64,000 nucleotides of DNA from Pseudochelatococcus lubricantis (GTDB lineage: Bacteria > Pseudomonadota > Alphaproteobacteria > Rhizobiales > Beijerinckiaceae): the NCBI RefSeq assembly GCF_011762225.1, contig NZ_JAASQI010000003.1, positions 124,001 through 188,000 on the forward strand, given 5' to 3'. The notes under the pieces are model-generated. The model worked only from the letters and a program-made list of their open reading frames with translations, was not told the DNA's origin and did no database searches. This document shows positions 25,901 through 35,252 of this stretch, in pieces. Numbering within the stretch: position 1 is the first letter of the stretch; the number at the start of each line of letters is the position of its first letter. Both the position numbers and the translations under genes were made by a program.

Positions 25901-26365
25901 ATGACTGGCATCCCGGACGCAACATCCTGTATACGCTCGCTGAATCGGGCCACGCGGATGGCGCTGCCGGTGCTGCTCGCCTATGCGATATTCGCGCATC
26001 TCATCGTCGTCTCATTCGGTACGGTTACGCTGGCGGCAGGGCTGCCGTGGGGGGCCGGAGCCGCCGGCACGCTTGCCGCCGGGCCTTTCGCCGCCATGCT
26101 GTGCCATCCGGGCGCGCTCGTGGAAGAGGCCTCGCCCGGCAAGCGCCCCCCGGGCGATATGCCACACGGCAAGCAGCACTGGTGCTGCGGTCCATGCCTG
26201 TTACAAGGGTCGGAGCCTTGGGCACCGGCGGCTGCTTTCATTACCTTTTCCCATGAACGCGCTGCTTCCGTCATCCGCTGGCACTCCGGGCGCGAGACGG
26301 CGCTGGCTTCGTTCGCGGTCGTGCCGACAGCGCGCGGCCCACCCGCCGCCGTCCGCCGGACATGA
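25901..26365 (+). CDS. DUF2946-like membrane protein next to a copper chaperone gene
   Basis: The 154-residue protein has one N-terminal hydrophobic helix (about 20-40), a second weaker one, and a Cys/His-rich middle: MLCHPG, then MPHGKQHWCCGPCLL. The C-terminus ends in a RGPP segment. DUF2946 proteins have this arrangement and often lie beside PCuAC genes, as here. Their role in copper handling is not established. The ATG at 25901 is the first that gives a good N-terminus before the helix; no strong binding site is seen. The copper chaperone gene follows after 209 bases on the same strand. Confidence 0.65.
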   Translation: MTGIPDATSCIRSLNRATRMALPVLLAYAIFAHLIVVSFGTVTLAAGLPWGAGAAGTLAAGPFAAMLCHPGALVEEASPGKRPPGDMPHGKQHWCCGPCLLQGSEPWAPAAAFITFSHERAASVIRWHSGRETALASFAVVPTARGPPAAVRRT

Positions 26366-26574
26366 AGAATCACAGATCCCGGTCCGATCGAATGTGAATG
26401 GACCGGGGATTCCGTAACAAATCCGAAGCAACGCAACCGAATCGCCGTTACGCTTCGACCGTTCGCCGTCGAACTGCGGGGCTGGAGCCGCGCATGGATA
26501 TCCGGTTCTGGACATCCGGTTCGACGCCGCACCGTGGATTGCGCGGATCGACGACCGCGCCAGGGAGACAGATC

Positions 26575-27156
26575 ATGACTGCATTCATCCATGCCACCCA
26601 CGCCCGCCGCCTTGCCCGTGTTCTGGCACAGGCGTCGTTCGCGACCGCGCTGGCCGTCGCGGGGGCGGGCGCTCCTGCCGCTTTCGCCCAGTCGTCCGCT
26701 CCGGCGCACGGCGCACAGCAGCAGGCGGAGCAACACACCGGCATCGCGATAGAACAACCGTGGTCGCGCGCGACCGCCAAGGGCGCCCGCGTCGGTGGCG
26801 GCTATCTGGGCATCACCAACACGGGTAACGAGGACGATACGCTCCTCTCCGGCTCGACCGACGTTGCCGAGCGCGTTGAGATTCACGAGATGGCGGTCGT
26901 CAACGGCGTCATGAACATGCGCAAGCTCACGGACGGCCTTGCCGTCCCCGCCGGCCAGAGCGTCGCGCTCAAGCCGGGCAGCTATCACATCATGCTCATC
27001 GGCCTGAAGCGCCCGCTGCGCGAAGGCGAGACGTTCGACGCCAGCCTTGAGTTCAGGAATGCCGGGACCGTTCCCGTAACCTTCACGGTACGCGGCATCG
27101 GCGCGCGCGACGCCGATGGCCACCAGGGCATGCAGGACAAGCCGAAGGGGCACTGA
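26575..27156 (+). CDS. Periplasmic copper chaperone PCuAC
   Basis: The 193-residue protein has a signal peptide (cleavage predicted after AAFA, about residue 38) and a PCuAC domain. The copper-binding residues follow the family pattern HxM-x10-M-x21-HxM: HEMAVVNGVMNM and, later, GSYHIMLIGL. The C-terminus adds a His-rich tail (GHQGMQDKPKGH), which may be an extra copper site. PCuAC proteins deliver Cu(I) to the CuA or CuB sites of oxidases; the cbb3 operon in this window is a possible client. The start at 26575 has the binding site GGGAGACA; the open frame upstream lacks protein character. Confidence 0.9.
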   Translation: MTAFIHATHARRLARVLAQASFATALAVAGAGAPAAFAQSSAPAHGAQQQAEQHTGIAIEQPWSRATAKGARVGGGYLGITNTGNEDDTLLSGSTDVAERVEIHEMAVVNGVMNMRKLTDGLAVPAGQSVALKPGSYHIMLIGLKRPLREGETFDASLEFRNAGTVPVTFTVRGIGARDADGHQGMQDKPKGH

Positions 27157-27175
27157 CGTGAAGGGGCACTGACAT

Positions 27176-27212
27176 GCCGCGACGGGGACGGAAACTCCGT
27201 CCCCGTCGCGGC
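27176..27212 (+). terminator. Perfect 17-base hairpin after the PCuAC gene
   Basis: Bases 27176-27192 pair with 27196-27212 without mismatch around a three-base loop (aac). The stem is very GC-rich, but no T tract follows, so it may be an intrinsic terminator with a poor tail or an mRNA 3'-end stabiliser. Just upstream GAAGGGGCACTGAC is repeated (27144-27157 and 27160-27173); the first copy contains the end of the chaperone gene. Confidence 0.65.
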
Positions 27213-27289
27213 GATGGTTCTCCAAGGCGGTCGCCGCCTTTCGTGCCAGATGGCGTGGGCGCGGCGATTGAGCGAAGCGCAGCGATATC

Positions 27290-27757
27290 CTACGCCCGCT
27301 GGGCGGAGGGGACGAAGCGCATGGTGAATATCCGTCCAGCTACCGCGCGGCCGAAGGACGAGGTAAACTGCAGCGGCGTGCATGCGTTGAAGGCGTCCGC
27401 AATGGAGTTCAGAAACGCGCGCGCCCGCTTGTCGCTTTCGCCGAGCCGGGCGAAAGTGATGCGCGGCGGCCCCATGAGCGAGCCGTCACGCCGGAAACTG
27501 AAGCGTGCCGTGGCGGAAAGCCCTTCGGTGCCGTGCGGTGGCTTCCAGCAGGCCATGAGTGCGGGGCCGATGCCCCTTGGCGTGTTGATCTCTGCCGCTG
27601 ACGCTGCCGCTGTCGTGAGGGAGGCGACGCCAAGCGAAGCCGCTAGCAACGCGATGCGGACCGCCCGAGGCCATGCGGCCGCCGGTGACGCCGAGACAGC
27701 ACGCGAACCTGCAGGCGCGGGACCGTGCAGGGCAGAGAGCCGATCGACGGGACGCAT
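27290..27757 (-). CDS. Small exported protein, TonB-C-like fold possible
   Basis: The 155-residue product has an N-terminal segment with positively charged residues and then a hydrophobic stretch (about residues 35-55, ALLAASLGVASLTTAAASA) that ends in a plausible signal-peptidase site. The mature part has GIGPALMACWKPP, FSFRRDGSLMGPPRITFARL and CTPLQFTSSFGRAVAGRIF. This order, with two Cys, is like the periplasmic domains of TonB- or TolA-like proteins that are found free in many alphaproteobacteria; I cannot name it. The ATG at 27757 has GAGGAG eight bases upstream, which rules out the longer frame. It converges on the copper chaperone gene. Confidence 0.75.
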   Translation of the reverse strand: MRPVDRLSALHGPAPAGSRAVSASPAAAWPRAVRIALLAASLGVASLTTAAASAAEINTPRGIGPALMACWKPPHGTEGLSATARFSFRRDGSLMGPPRITFARLGESDKRARAFLNSIADAFNACTPLQFTSSFGRAVAGRIFTMRFVPSAQRA

Positions 27758-27903
27758 GTTTTTCTCCTCGGTCTGAACCTGCAGCGCAGAATACATCACA
27801 AGGCGAAAAATTGGATGCGCGGGCGGAAACTTTTATGCCGCGCCACCGCAGCCCCGGGATAGCGACGCCTGAGGACGGGCTCGCCGCTCGCCGGGCCACC
27901 GAA

Positions 27904-28377
27904 TCACACACGCAGGGACGCGAGTTGCTCCCCGGCGGAGACCGCATCCGGCCTCGCGTCGGCGGTAAACTCGCGCGAGGAGATCAGGTTCCGCCAGGCT
28001 TCCGCGACGTTGACGGACTGACGGAAGAACTCCTCGAACGCCGCCTGCTCCAGCCCTTCGAAGGACAGATGATCGGCATAGATCAACCGGTTTTCCTGCC
28101 TGTCGAGCCCGATTGCACCCGTGCCGACGAGAAGCCCGGCGAGATTGACCTCAAGCAGATTGGCATAACGCTCCGTGTCGACCGCTGCCGGCAGGTTGCC
28201 GATCACGGACAGCAGGATGAGGTGTCTTTTGTCAGGATCGTATTGGGCGTCGATGACGATGTCGTCGAAGGTGAGGCGGATGGCGTTATTGTCGTCCAGC
28301 TTCAGATCCGGAAGCCCCAGCTTGCGGCCGAATTCGGAAAACAAAAACGTTGGGTCAGCGAGGGTCGACATGCCCAT
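27904..28377 (-). CDS. CesT-type (Tir chaperone family) secretion chaperone, orphan
   Basis: The 157-residue protein has the features of class I type III secretion chaperones: an amphipathic N-terminal helix (LFSEFGRKLGLPDLKLDDNN), the beta core ending in HLILLSVIGNLPAA, the LLEVNLAGLLVGTGAIGLDR helix-turn, and the C-terminal helix with EEFFRQSVNVAEAWRNLI. It is small, acidic and has no Cys. No secretion apparatus gene or obvious effector lies next to it. The start at 28377 follows AGGGAGA at good distance; another ATG six bases in (28371) is possible. The segment upstream is extremely AT-rich. Confidence 0.8.
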   Translation of the reverse strand: MGMSTLADPTFLFSEFGRKLGLPDLKLDDNNAIRLTFDDIVIDAQYDPDKRHLILLSVIGNLPAAVDTERYANLLEVNLAGLLVGTGAIGLDRQENRLIYADHLSFEGLEQAAFEEFFRQSVNVAEAWRNLISSREFTADARPDAVSAGEQLASLRV

Positions 28378-28664
28378 GTTCTCCCTTGAAAAGGCTGAAA
28401 CAGGTAATAGAAAAGAAAACATTCAAAACGATGCGTATTTTAGGGGAGCTAACGACAATGTCAAACCGCGCCAAAGAATTACCGCAAGTAAAAATAAATC
28501 ATAATGAAAATATTTATTTTATTTTCACATTATAAATTCATTTATACATATAATATATAATAATTATTATATGTATACAAGATAAATATTATATCTTGAG
28601 GTAAAAATTTTTTACTGACAGAGATATACAATGCAACGACATTCCGCAGCGAGCACGCAGACGC
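28378..28664. other. Extremely AT-rich intergenic segment with inverted repeats
   Basis: I count only 15 G or C in the 120 bases 28501-28620. Within it are three inverted repeats: arms 28543-28555 and 28565-28577 pair over 13 bases (11 of them ATACATATAAT with ATTATATGTAT); AAGATA (28579-28584) with TATCTT (28592-28597); and GTAAAAA (28601-28607) with TTTTTAC (28609-28615). The last, with its run of T, could end transcription of the flanking DUF983 gene or of a short RNA. The region lies upstream of the CesT-type gene and presumably carries its promoter. No protein-like frame is present. Confidence 0.8.
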
Positions 28665-29120
28665 TCATTGTCCGGCGTCGGAGTGTGTTCCCGGATTGCC
28701 GGTGCCGTCCGTGGAGGGAGAGGTCGTTTCCTTGCGTGCGGCTTCGAAGCGCGCCTCTTCTGCCTTGTGCCTGTACTGCGAGCAGACAAGCCAGCCCTTG
28801 GCTGGGCGCAGCACCGCAAGGCAGCCGATCAGGATGAGCGGGAAGGTGGTGAAGAAGTGCACCCACAGCGGGGCGCCGAACGTCATCTCCAGCCAGATGC
28901 CGAAGGCGAGCGCCGGAATGCTGCCGATCCACATGGCGAAGAACGCCGGACCGTCAGCGGGATCGGCGAAGGAATAGTCCAGCCCGCAGACCTCGCAGCG
29001 CGGGGCGAGGCTCAGGTAGCCCTTGAAGAGATGGCCCTCGCCGCAGCGTGGACAACGGCCGCGCAAACCCAGCCGGAAGGCGCTCTCAGCCGATTCGGGG
29101 ATGTCGTATTGGGTCGTCAT
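28665..29120 (-). CDS. DUF983 family membrane protein
   Basis: The 151-residue protein has an N-terminal zinc-ribbon-like pair of CxxC motifs (CPRCGEGHLFKGYLSLAPRCEVCG), then ADGPAFFAMWIG and two membrane helices (about 65-85 and 90-112). This is the DUF983 layout, often found near cytochrome oxidase or peptidoglycan genes; the biochemical role is unknown. The C-terminal 35 residues are charged and lack structure. The ATG at 29120 follows GGAG by nine bases. It is 33 bases downstream of the UPF0104-type gene, so the two are probably one transcript. Confidence 0.85.
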   Translation of the reverse strand: MTTQYDIPESAESAFRLGLRGRCPRCGEGHLFKGYLSLAPRCEVCGLDYSFADPADGPAFFAMWIGSIPALAFGIWLEMTFGAPLWVHFFTTFPLILIGCLAVLRPAKGWLVCSQYRHKAEEARFEAARKETTSPSTDGTGNPGTHSDAGQ

Positions 29121-29153
29121 CGAGAAAGCTCCTGAAGAAAACTCCCGCAAACG

Positions 29154-30128
29154 TCAGGCGGCCCTGTCGACCTTGTCCGCGTCCGCGTCGCCGTGCAGCG
29201 TCCGCGACAGGCGCGATCGCTCGAAAAGGATCACGACGATGATCGCGAACGCAAGCGGCAGGATGAGATAAAGCAGCCGGAAGACCAGCAGTGCGGCGAG
29301 AATGTCCGACTGCGAGAGCTGCTCGTTGGCCATCGCGTTCAGGAACACGAACTCCAGCACGCCGAGCCCGCCCGGCGCGTGCGAGATCAGCGCCAGCGAG
29401 AAGGAAGCGAGAAACACGCCAAGCACCACGAAATAGCCGGGGTTTCCGGCATCCGGCAGCGCAAAGTGAATGATGGCCGCAGCGCCGATCAGTTCCAGCG
29501 GCGCGGCCATGAGCTGGCGCACGGTGATGCGCAGGCGCGGATAATAGACGGCGAACTTGCCGATCTTCAGCGGCTTGAACTCGCGCCACGAGCCGAGCAC
29601 ATAGAGCGCGACGAGGGCGAGCAGACCGAAGCCCACGAGACGCGCCAGCCACACCGGCGCATCGATGAAGCGCAACACGATTTCCGGCTCGCCCACCAGC
29701 ACGAGCCCGCCGAGCAGCACGGTGCCGAGCGCGAAGGTGAACGAGCACAGCGCGACGAGCACGCCGACCTCGGCAAGGCTCAGCCCCATGCTGCCGTAAG
29801 CGCGGAAGCGCACCATCGCGCCCGAGAGCACGGAGGCTCCGATGTTGTGGGACAGCGCATAGGTGGTGAACGAGACCAGCGACACCACGACCCACGAAAT
29901 CTTGCGCCCCAGGTGCAGCAGCGCGATCCGGTCGTACCAGGCGAGCGCGCCGTAGGCGACAAGGGTCGCGAGCACGCACAGCATCCAGCGGTGCGCGCTG
30001 ATGTTGGCCACGCTGTCCCACACCTCGCTGGCCGAGATGTCTTTCAGTTCCTTGAACAGAAGCCAGAATGAAAAGACGACCGCGATAAGGCCGATGACCG
30101 GCCAAACATACTCAAGCTTCTTCTTCAT
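29154..30128 (-). CDS. UPF0104/lysylphosphatidylglycerol synthase transmembrane domain protein
   Basis: The 324-residue protein is polytopic (about seven or eight helices) and lacks the soluble aminoacyltransferase half of full MprF. Diagnostic are SHNIGASVLSGAMVRFRAYG in the middle and SHAPGGLGVLEFVFL near the C-terminus, the flippase-type core of MprF and YbhN. Such short forms are thought to move or bind lipids, but the substrate is not known. The ATG at 30128 opens MKKKLEYVWPV. Transcription continues into the DUF983 gene. Confidence 0.88.
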   Translation of the reverse strand: MKKKLEYVWPVIGLIAVVFSFWLLFKELKDISASEVWDSVANISAHRWMLCVLATLVAYGALAWYDRIALLHLGRKISWVVVSLVSFTTYALSHNIGASVLSGAMVRFRAYGSMGLSLAEVGVLVALCSFTFALGTVLLGGLVLVGEPEIVLRFIDAPVWLARLVGFGLLALVALYVLGSWREFKPLKIGKFAVYYPRLRITVRQLMAAPLELIGAAAIIHFALPDAGNPGYFVVLGVFLASFSLALISHAPGGLGVLEFVFLNAMANEQLSQSDILAALLVFRLLYLILPLAFAIIVVILFERSRLSRTLHGDADADKVDRAA

Positions 30129-30602
30129 TGGCTCTCTGGCATCTGATTCCGGGCGGCGGCAAGTCTGGACATCAAGCCTCGACATCATGTCACAGGGGGG
30201 CCGGACGACAGGCCTTCGTCGCAAATCGAGGACGGCGGGACAGGTTCCGGGCAGGCCGGCACCCCGCGACGCGCCGACAGCGCCGCAAGTCATCTGTGCC
30301 CCACGCGCCCGTTCGCCGCAAGAGGAATTCGCCTTCGGGCGCATTCGTCGCAAGGCGAAGTTGCACTGCGGCAATCTTGTTTCACACCGTTGTCGGGGAA
30401 AAGCGGTGGCGTGACGTGGACGCGGCAGTGTATTTCTGTCATTTATGACGTCGACGAGTCTTGCTGGGGCGACGGCGTCGTCGTATCCGTGCGGGGAATG
30501 CATAAAAGGCACGACGCCGGACCACCGGTGCGCGCGATAATCGGAATGTATGGCGGCGGGCGGAACGATCCGCGGCGGCGCCATTCAGCGGGTGGGGCTG
30601 TC
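30129..30602. other. Divergent promoter region between the UPF0104-type gene and livH
   Basis: This 474-base stretch has no gene I can support; short frames on the plus strand (around 30130-30450) have the composition of antisense or random GC-rich DNA. It must carry promoters for both flanking operons. I see no clear operator, riboswitch or terminator. Confidence 0.5.
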
Positions 30603-31517
<915 letters not shown>

Positions 31518-31580
31518 ATGCAGGTTCGACCTTCGCATCAACCAGAATCTAGCGTGGTCCAGACACGAATCGGGAGAATC

Positions 31581-32693
31581 ATGATGAAAATGTCAGCGAA
31601 AAAGGCTCTGGCCGGCGTCTGCATGCTGGCGCTTCTCGCGGGGGCGACCGCCGCGCGGGCCGATGTGACCATTGCGCTCGGCATTCCCGCCACCGGCGGG
31701 CAGATCGCGGCGCTCGGCGCGCAGGCGAAGCTCGGCGCGGAAACCGCTGTCGCGGCCATCAACGCCAAGGGCGGCATCAACGGCGAGAAGATCGACCTGC
31801 AGATCGCCGACGACCAGTGCGACCCCAAGAACGCGGTCTCCGCCGCCAACCAGGTGGTGTCGCGCGGCATCAAGTTCGTGCTGGGCCACCTGTGCTCGGG
31901 CGCGTCCATCGCCGCTTCGGACGTCTATAACGACGAAGGCGTGCTGATGCTCACCGCCTCCGCCACCGCGCCCGATCTCACCGAGCGCGGTCATCCGCTC
32001 GTCTTCCGCGCCAACGGCCGCGACGACCAGCAGGGCTCCGTGGGTGGCAAGTTCATCGCCGAGAAGTTCAAGGACAAGCGCATCGCCATCGTCGACGACA
32101 AGCAGGTTTACGGCCAGGGCCTGGCGCGCGAGGCCGGCAAGGTGCTCGCGGCCGCTGGCATCAAGCCGGTCTATGTCGGCACGATCAACGCCGGCGAGCG
32201 CGACTATTCGGCGCTGGTCAGCCGCCTGAAGGACGAGAAGGTCGATGTCGTCTACTTCGGCGGCTACCATACCGAACTCGGCCTGATCGTCCGTCAGGCC
32301 CGCCAGGCCGGCCTCGACACGCGCTTCATCGGCGCGGACGGCATCGCTGCCAACGAATTCTGGTCCGTCGCGGGCGAGGGCGGCGCGGGCACGCTGTTCA
32401 CATTCTCCGCTGACGCCAAGGACAAGCCGAGCGCGCAGGAAGCCTACGCCGAGTTGAAGAAGGGCGGCGAGCCGGACAATTTCGCCTTCTACTACTATGC
32501 CGCCGCGCAGACGCTGGCCAAGGCCATCGCCGACGCAGGCAAGGACCCGGAGAAGGTTGCCGAGAAGCTGAAGTCCGAGAGCTTCGACACCATCGTCGGC
32601 ACCTTCCGCTTCGATGCCAAGGGCGATCTGGTCGATCCCGAATATGTCGTGTTCGAGTGGAGGGACGGCAAATACGCGCCGACGAAGCTCTGA
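31581..32693 (+). CDS. livJ: Branched-chain-amino-acid-type periplasmic binding protein LivJ
   Basis: The 370-residue protein has a signal peptide ending near ARA-DV (residue 27) and the type I periplasmic-binding fold. Family markers include GIPATGGQIAALGAQ, NGEKIDLQIADDQCDPKNAVSAANQVV, LTASATAPDLTERG, FRANGRDDQQG and RIAIVDDKQVYGQGLA, and in the second lobe YFGGYHTELGLIVRQARQAG. It binds an amino acid or a related ligand for LivHM. The ATG at 31581 has GGGAGAA upstream. A strong hairpin follows the stop. Confidence 0.92.
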   Translation: MMKMSAKKALAGVCMLALLAGATAARADVTIALGIPATGGQIAALGAQAKLGAETAVAAINAKGGINGEKIDLQIADDQCDPKNAVSAANQVVSRGIKFVLGHLCSGASIAASDVYNDEGVLMLTASATAPDLTERGHPLVFRANGRDDQQGSVGGKFIAEKFKDKRIAIVDDKQVYGQGLAREAGKVLAAAGIKPVYVGTINAGERDYSALVSRLKDEKVDVVYFGGYHTELGLIVRQARQAGLDTRFIGADGIAANEFWSVAGEGGAGTLFTFSADAKDKPSAQEAYAELKKGGEPDNFAFYYYAAAQTLAKAIADAGKDPEKVAEKLKSESFDTIVGTFRFDAKGDLVDPEYVVFEWRDGKYAPTKL

Positions 32694-32716
32694 CCTTATG
32701 ATGCAACATGATGCAA

Positions 32717-32745
32717 CCCGCTCCCGCCCGACAGGCGGGAGCGGG
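32717..32745 (+). terminator. Perfect 12-base hairpin between livJ and livM
   Basis: CCCGCTCCCGCC (32717-32728) and GGCGGGAGCGGG (32734-32745) pair exactly around a five-base loop (cgaca), and a flanking A-T pair extends it. There is no T tract. A hairpin placed right after a binding-protein gene commonly stabilises the upstream mRNA and reduces permease output; partial termination is the alternative. Confidence 0.7.
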
Positions 32746-32802
32746 TGGTTACAGAATGACAGATGTGTTTCATAACAAGAACAACTGCCGGAAGATCATT
32801 AC

Positions 32803-34143
32803 ATGAGCCTCGCCGCCGCCCGTGACACCCACGATCCGGAAGCCCGGTCGCTGTTCGTTGCAGCGCTGCGCGAGGCGCTCGTCGCCGGCATCATCATGGT
32901 CGGCCTCGCGCTGCCGCTGGTGGGGTTCGAGCTGGAAAACCAGACGGGCGGCGGCGTCGCCATCGACTATCGCTTCGACTGGGTGGCGATCGCCGCGCTC
33001 GTCACGTTCTTTGGCCGTTTTGCGGTCGCACTGTCGCGGCCCTATGTCGCCAGTGCACTGGGGCGGCAGAAGAGCGTCGCTGGCACGCCGGTGCGGCGGA
33101 CGGCGCTGCCGAGCGGCGTGACCTCGGCGCATCTGGGGCTCGTGCTCGGCCTCGTGGCACTGGCGCTGCCGTTCCTGCCGATCGCGGACCGCTACATCGT
33201 CGACACGGCGACGACGGTGCTGATCTACGTCATGCTGGGGCTCGGGCTCAACATTGTCGTCGGTCTAGCGGGGCTGCTCGACCTCGGTTATGTCGCGTTC
33301 TATGCGGTGGGGGCTTATTCCTTCGCACTGCTGTCGACCATCTACGGGATGTCGTTCTGGCTTTGCCTGCCGGTCGCGGGGATCATGGCTGCCTTTTTCG
33401 GCATCCTGCTCGGCTTTCCGGTGCTGCGCCTGCGCGGCGACTATCTCGCCATCGTCACGCTCGGCTTCGGCGAGATCATCCGTGTCGTGCTGATCAACTT
33501 CGATGTGCTGACCGGCGGCCCCAACGGCGTCGGCGGCATTCCGCGTCTTACGTTTTTCGGCCATCCCTTTGCCAACCGCGCGCAGGATGGCGTGACGCCC
33601 TTTCATGAGCTGTTCGGCATCGCCTACGCGCCGATCCACCGTGTCATCTTCCTTTATTACGTGATCTTCGTGCTGGTGCTGATCACGGCGTTCGTGTCCA
33701 TGCGGCTGCGGCGGCTGCCCATAGGCCGTGCGTGGGAAGCGCTGCGCGAGGACGAGATCGCCTGCCGCTCGCTCGGGCTCAACGTTACCCGCGTCAAGCT
33801 GTCGGCCTTCGCTATCGGCGCGATGTTCGGCGGCTTCGCCGGCACGTTCTTCGCGGCGCGTCAGGGCCTCGTCAGCCCGGAGAGCTTCACCTTCTGGGAA
33901 TCGGCGCTGGTGCTGATGATCGTCGTGCTGGGTGGGCTCGGCAGCCAGACGGGCGTCGTCATCGCCGCCATCGCGGTCATCGCTATTCCGGAGTTCTCGC
34001 GCGACCTGGCGCAATTTCGCATGCTGATGTTCGGCGCGGCGATGGTGGCGCTGATGGTCTGGCGTCCGGGCGGCATCATCGGCACGCGCGCGCCGAGCGT
34101 GCGGCTGGGCGGTGGTGTTCCTTCGCCGTCCGGAAAGGCGTGA
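32803..34143 (+). CDS. livM: Branched-chain-amino-acid-type ABC transporter permease LivM
   Basis: The 446-residue permease has an unusually long N-terminal part (about 100 residues with two helices) before the LivM core. The core has TVLIYVMLGLGLNIVVGLAGLLDLGYVAFYAVGAY, FGEIIRVVLINFDVLTGGPNG, GRAWEALREDEIACRSLGLN (the EAA-like ATPase-contact loop) and FGGFAGTFFAARQG. It pairs with LivH. The usual next genes livG and livF are absent; a different ABC transporter follows. Confidence 0.92.
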   Translation: MSLAAARDTHDPEARSLFVAALREALVAGIIMVGLALPLVGFELENQTGGGVAIDYRFDWVAIAALVTFFGRFAVALSRPYVASALGRQKSVAGTPVRRTALPSGVTSAHLGLVLGLVALALPFLPIADRYIVDTATTVLIYVMLGLGLNIVVGLAGLLDLGYVAFYAVGAYSFALLSTIYGMSFWLCLPVAGIMAAFFGILLGFPVLRLRGDYLAIVTLGFGEIIRVVLINFDVLTGGPNGVGGIPRLTFFGHPFANRAQDGVTPFHELFGIAYAPIHRVIFLYYVIFVLVLITAFVSMRLRRLPIGRAWEALREDEIACRSLGLNVTRVKLSAFAIGAMFGGFAGTFFAARQGLVSPESFTFWESALVLMIVVLGGLGSQTGVVIAAIAVIAIPEFSRDLAQFRMLMFGAAMVALMVWRPGGIIGTRAPSVRLGGGVPSPSGKA

Positions 34144-34220
34144 ATTTCCCGCCGGATGTTCTAGACTGACAAAGACGGCTGTCCGCGGACGAGGCCTGCA
34201 ACAAGGGATGGGAGTTTGAC

Positions 34221-35189
34221 ATGATAAGGACTGTTGGCGCGGCGTTCGCGCTGCTGCTGGCCGGTGGTGTCTGGGGTGCGGACAGCGCAGCCGCGCAGAC
34301 GCAGACGGTGGCGATCACCTCCATCGTCGATCACCCGGCCCTCAACGCCGTGCATGAGGGTGCGGTCGCGGCGCTGGCCAGAGCCGGCTTCAACGAGGGC
34401 AAGGAGATCAAGGTCGTTTTCGAGAGCGCGCAAGGCCAACCGGCGACGGCGGTGCAGATCGCGCGCAAGTTCGTCGGCGAGAAGCCGGCCGTGATCATCG
34501 GCATCTCCACGCCCTCGGCACAGGCGCTGGCTGCGGCGACGAAGTCCATTCCGGTGGTGTTCAGTGCCGTGACCGATCCGGTCGGCGCGCAGCTCGTGGC
34601 CTCCGCCGATAAACCTGGCGGCAACGTCACCGGCGTGTCGGACCGCGCACCCACCGAGGACCAGGTGGCGCTGATTCGGGAACTGACGCCGGACGCGAAG
34701 ACCGTGGGCGTGCTGTTCAATCCCGGGGAGCCCAATTCCGTCACCGCGGTCAAGGAACTGAAGGAAGCGGCGGCGAAGATCGGTCTTTCGGTGGTCGAGG
34801 CGCCTGCCACCAAGACGGCGGAAGTGCAGGGCGCGGCGCGCTCGCTCGTCGGCAAGGCGGATGTTGCCTTCGTCCCAACCGATAACACCGTCGTCTCGGC
34901 GCTGGAGGCGGTGACGGGCGCCCTGATTGCGGCGAAGATCCCGCTCTACGCGGCGGATACCGACAGCGTGGCGCGCGGCGCGTTCGCTTCTGTGGGCTTC
35001 AACTATCGCCAGGTGGGTGAGCGCACCGGCGAACTCGTGGCGCGCATCCTGAAGGGCGAGAAGCCGAGCGACCTGCCCGTTCAATTTGCGCAGGGCACGG
35101 ACCTCTATCTCAACAAGGGCGTGGCCGGGAAGATCGGTGTCACCCTGTCTGAGGCGGCCGTGAAACGCGCGGTGAAGGTGATCGACTGA
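34221..35189 (+). CDS. ABC transporter substrate-binding protein, ABC_sub_bind (TrpX-like) family
   Basis: The 322-residue exported protein has a signal peptide (cleavage near AAA-QT, about residue 25) and the family pattern: TSIVDHPALNAVHEGAVAAL, IIGISTPSAQA, VFSAVTDPVGAQLV, PGGNVTGVSDRAP and GFNYRQVGERTGELVARIL. These proteins feed tryptophan or other small ligands to two-component permeases like the one downstream. The ligand cannot be told. The ATG at 34221 follows GGGAG. The permease gene follows after 116 bases that contain a hairpin. Confidence 0.88.
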   Translation: MIRTVGAAFALLLAGGVWGADSAAAQTQTVAITSIVDHPALNAVHEGAVAALARAGFNEGKEIKVVFESAQGQPATAVQIARKFVGEKPAVIIGISTPSAQALAAATKSIPVVFSAVTDPVGAQLVASADKPGGNVTGVSDRAPTEDQVALIRELTPDAKTVGVLFNPGEPNSVTAVKELKEAAAKIGLSVVEAPATKTAEVQGAARSLVGKADVAFVPTDNTVVSALEAVTGALIAAKIPLYAADTDSVARGAFASVGFNYRQVGERTGELVARILKGEKPSDLPVQFAQGTDLYLNKGVAGKIGVTLSEAAVKRAVKVID

Positions 35190-35252
35190 AGGGGGCTGCC
35201 GGTGCTCCAGAGGGGGTGCCTGCGCTTGAGGAAAAAATTGACAAACAGGGCG

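Noticed and set aside
30390-30602. An N-terminal extension of LivH using starts upstream of 30603
   Set aside because: It would add about 70 residues of non-membrane, low-quality sequence; family members begin at the segment used here.
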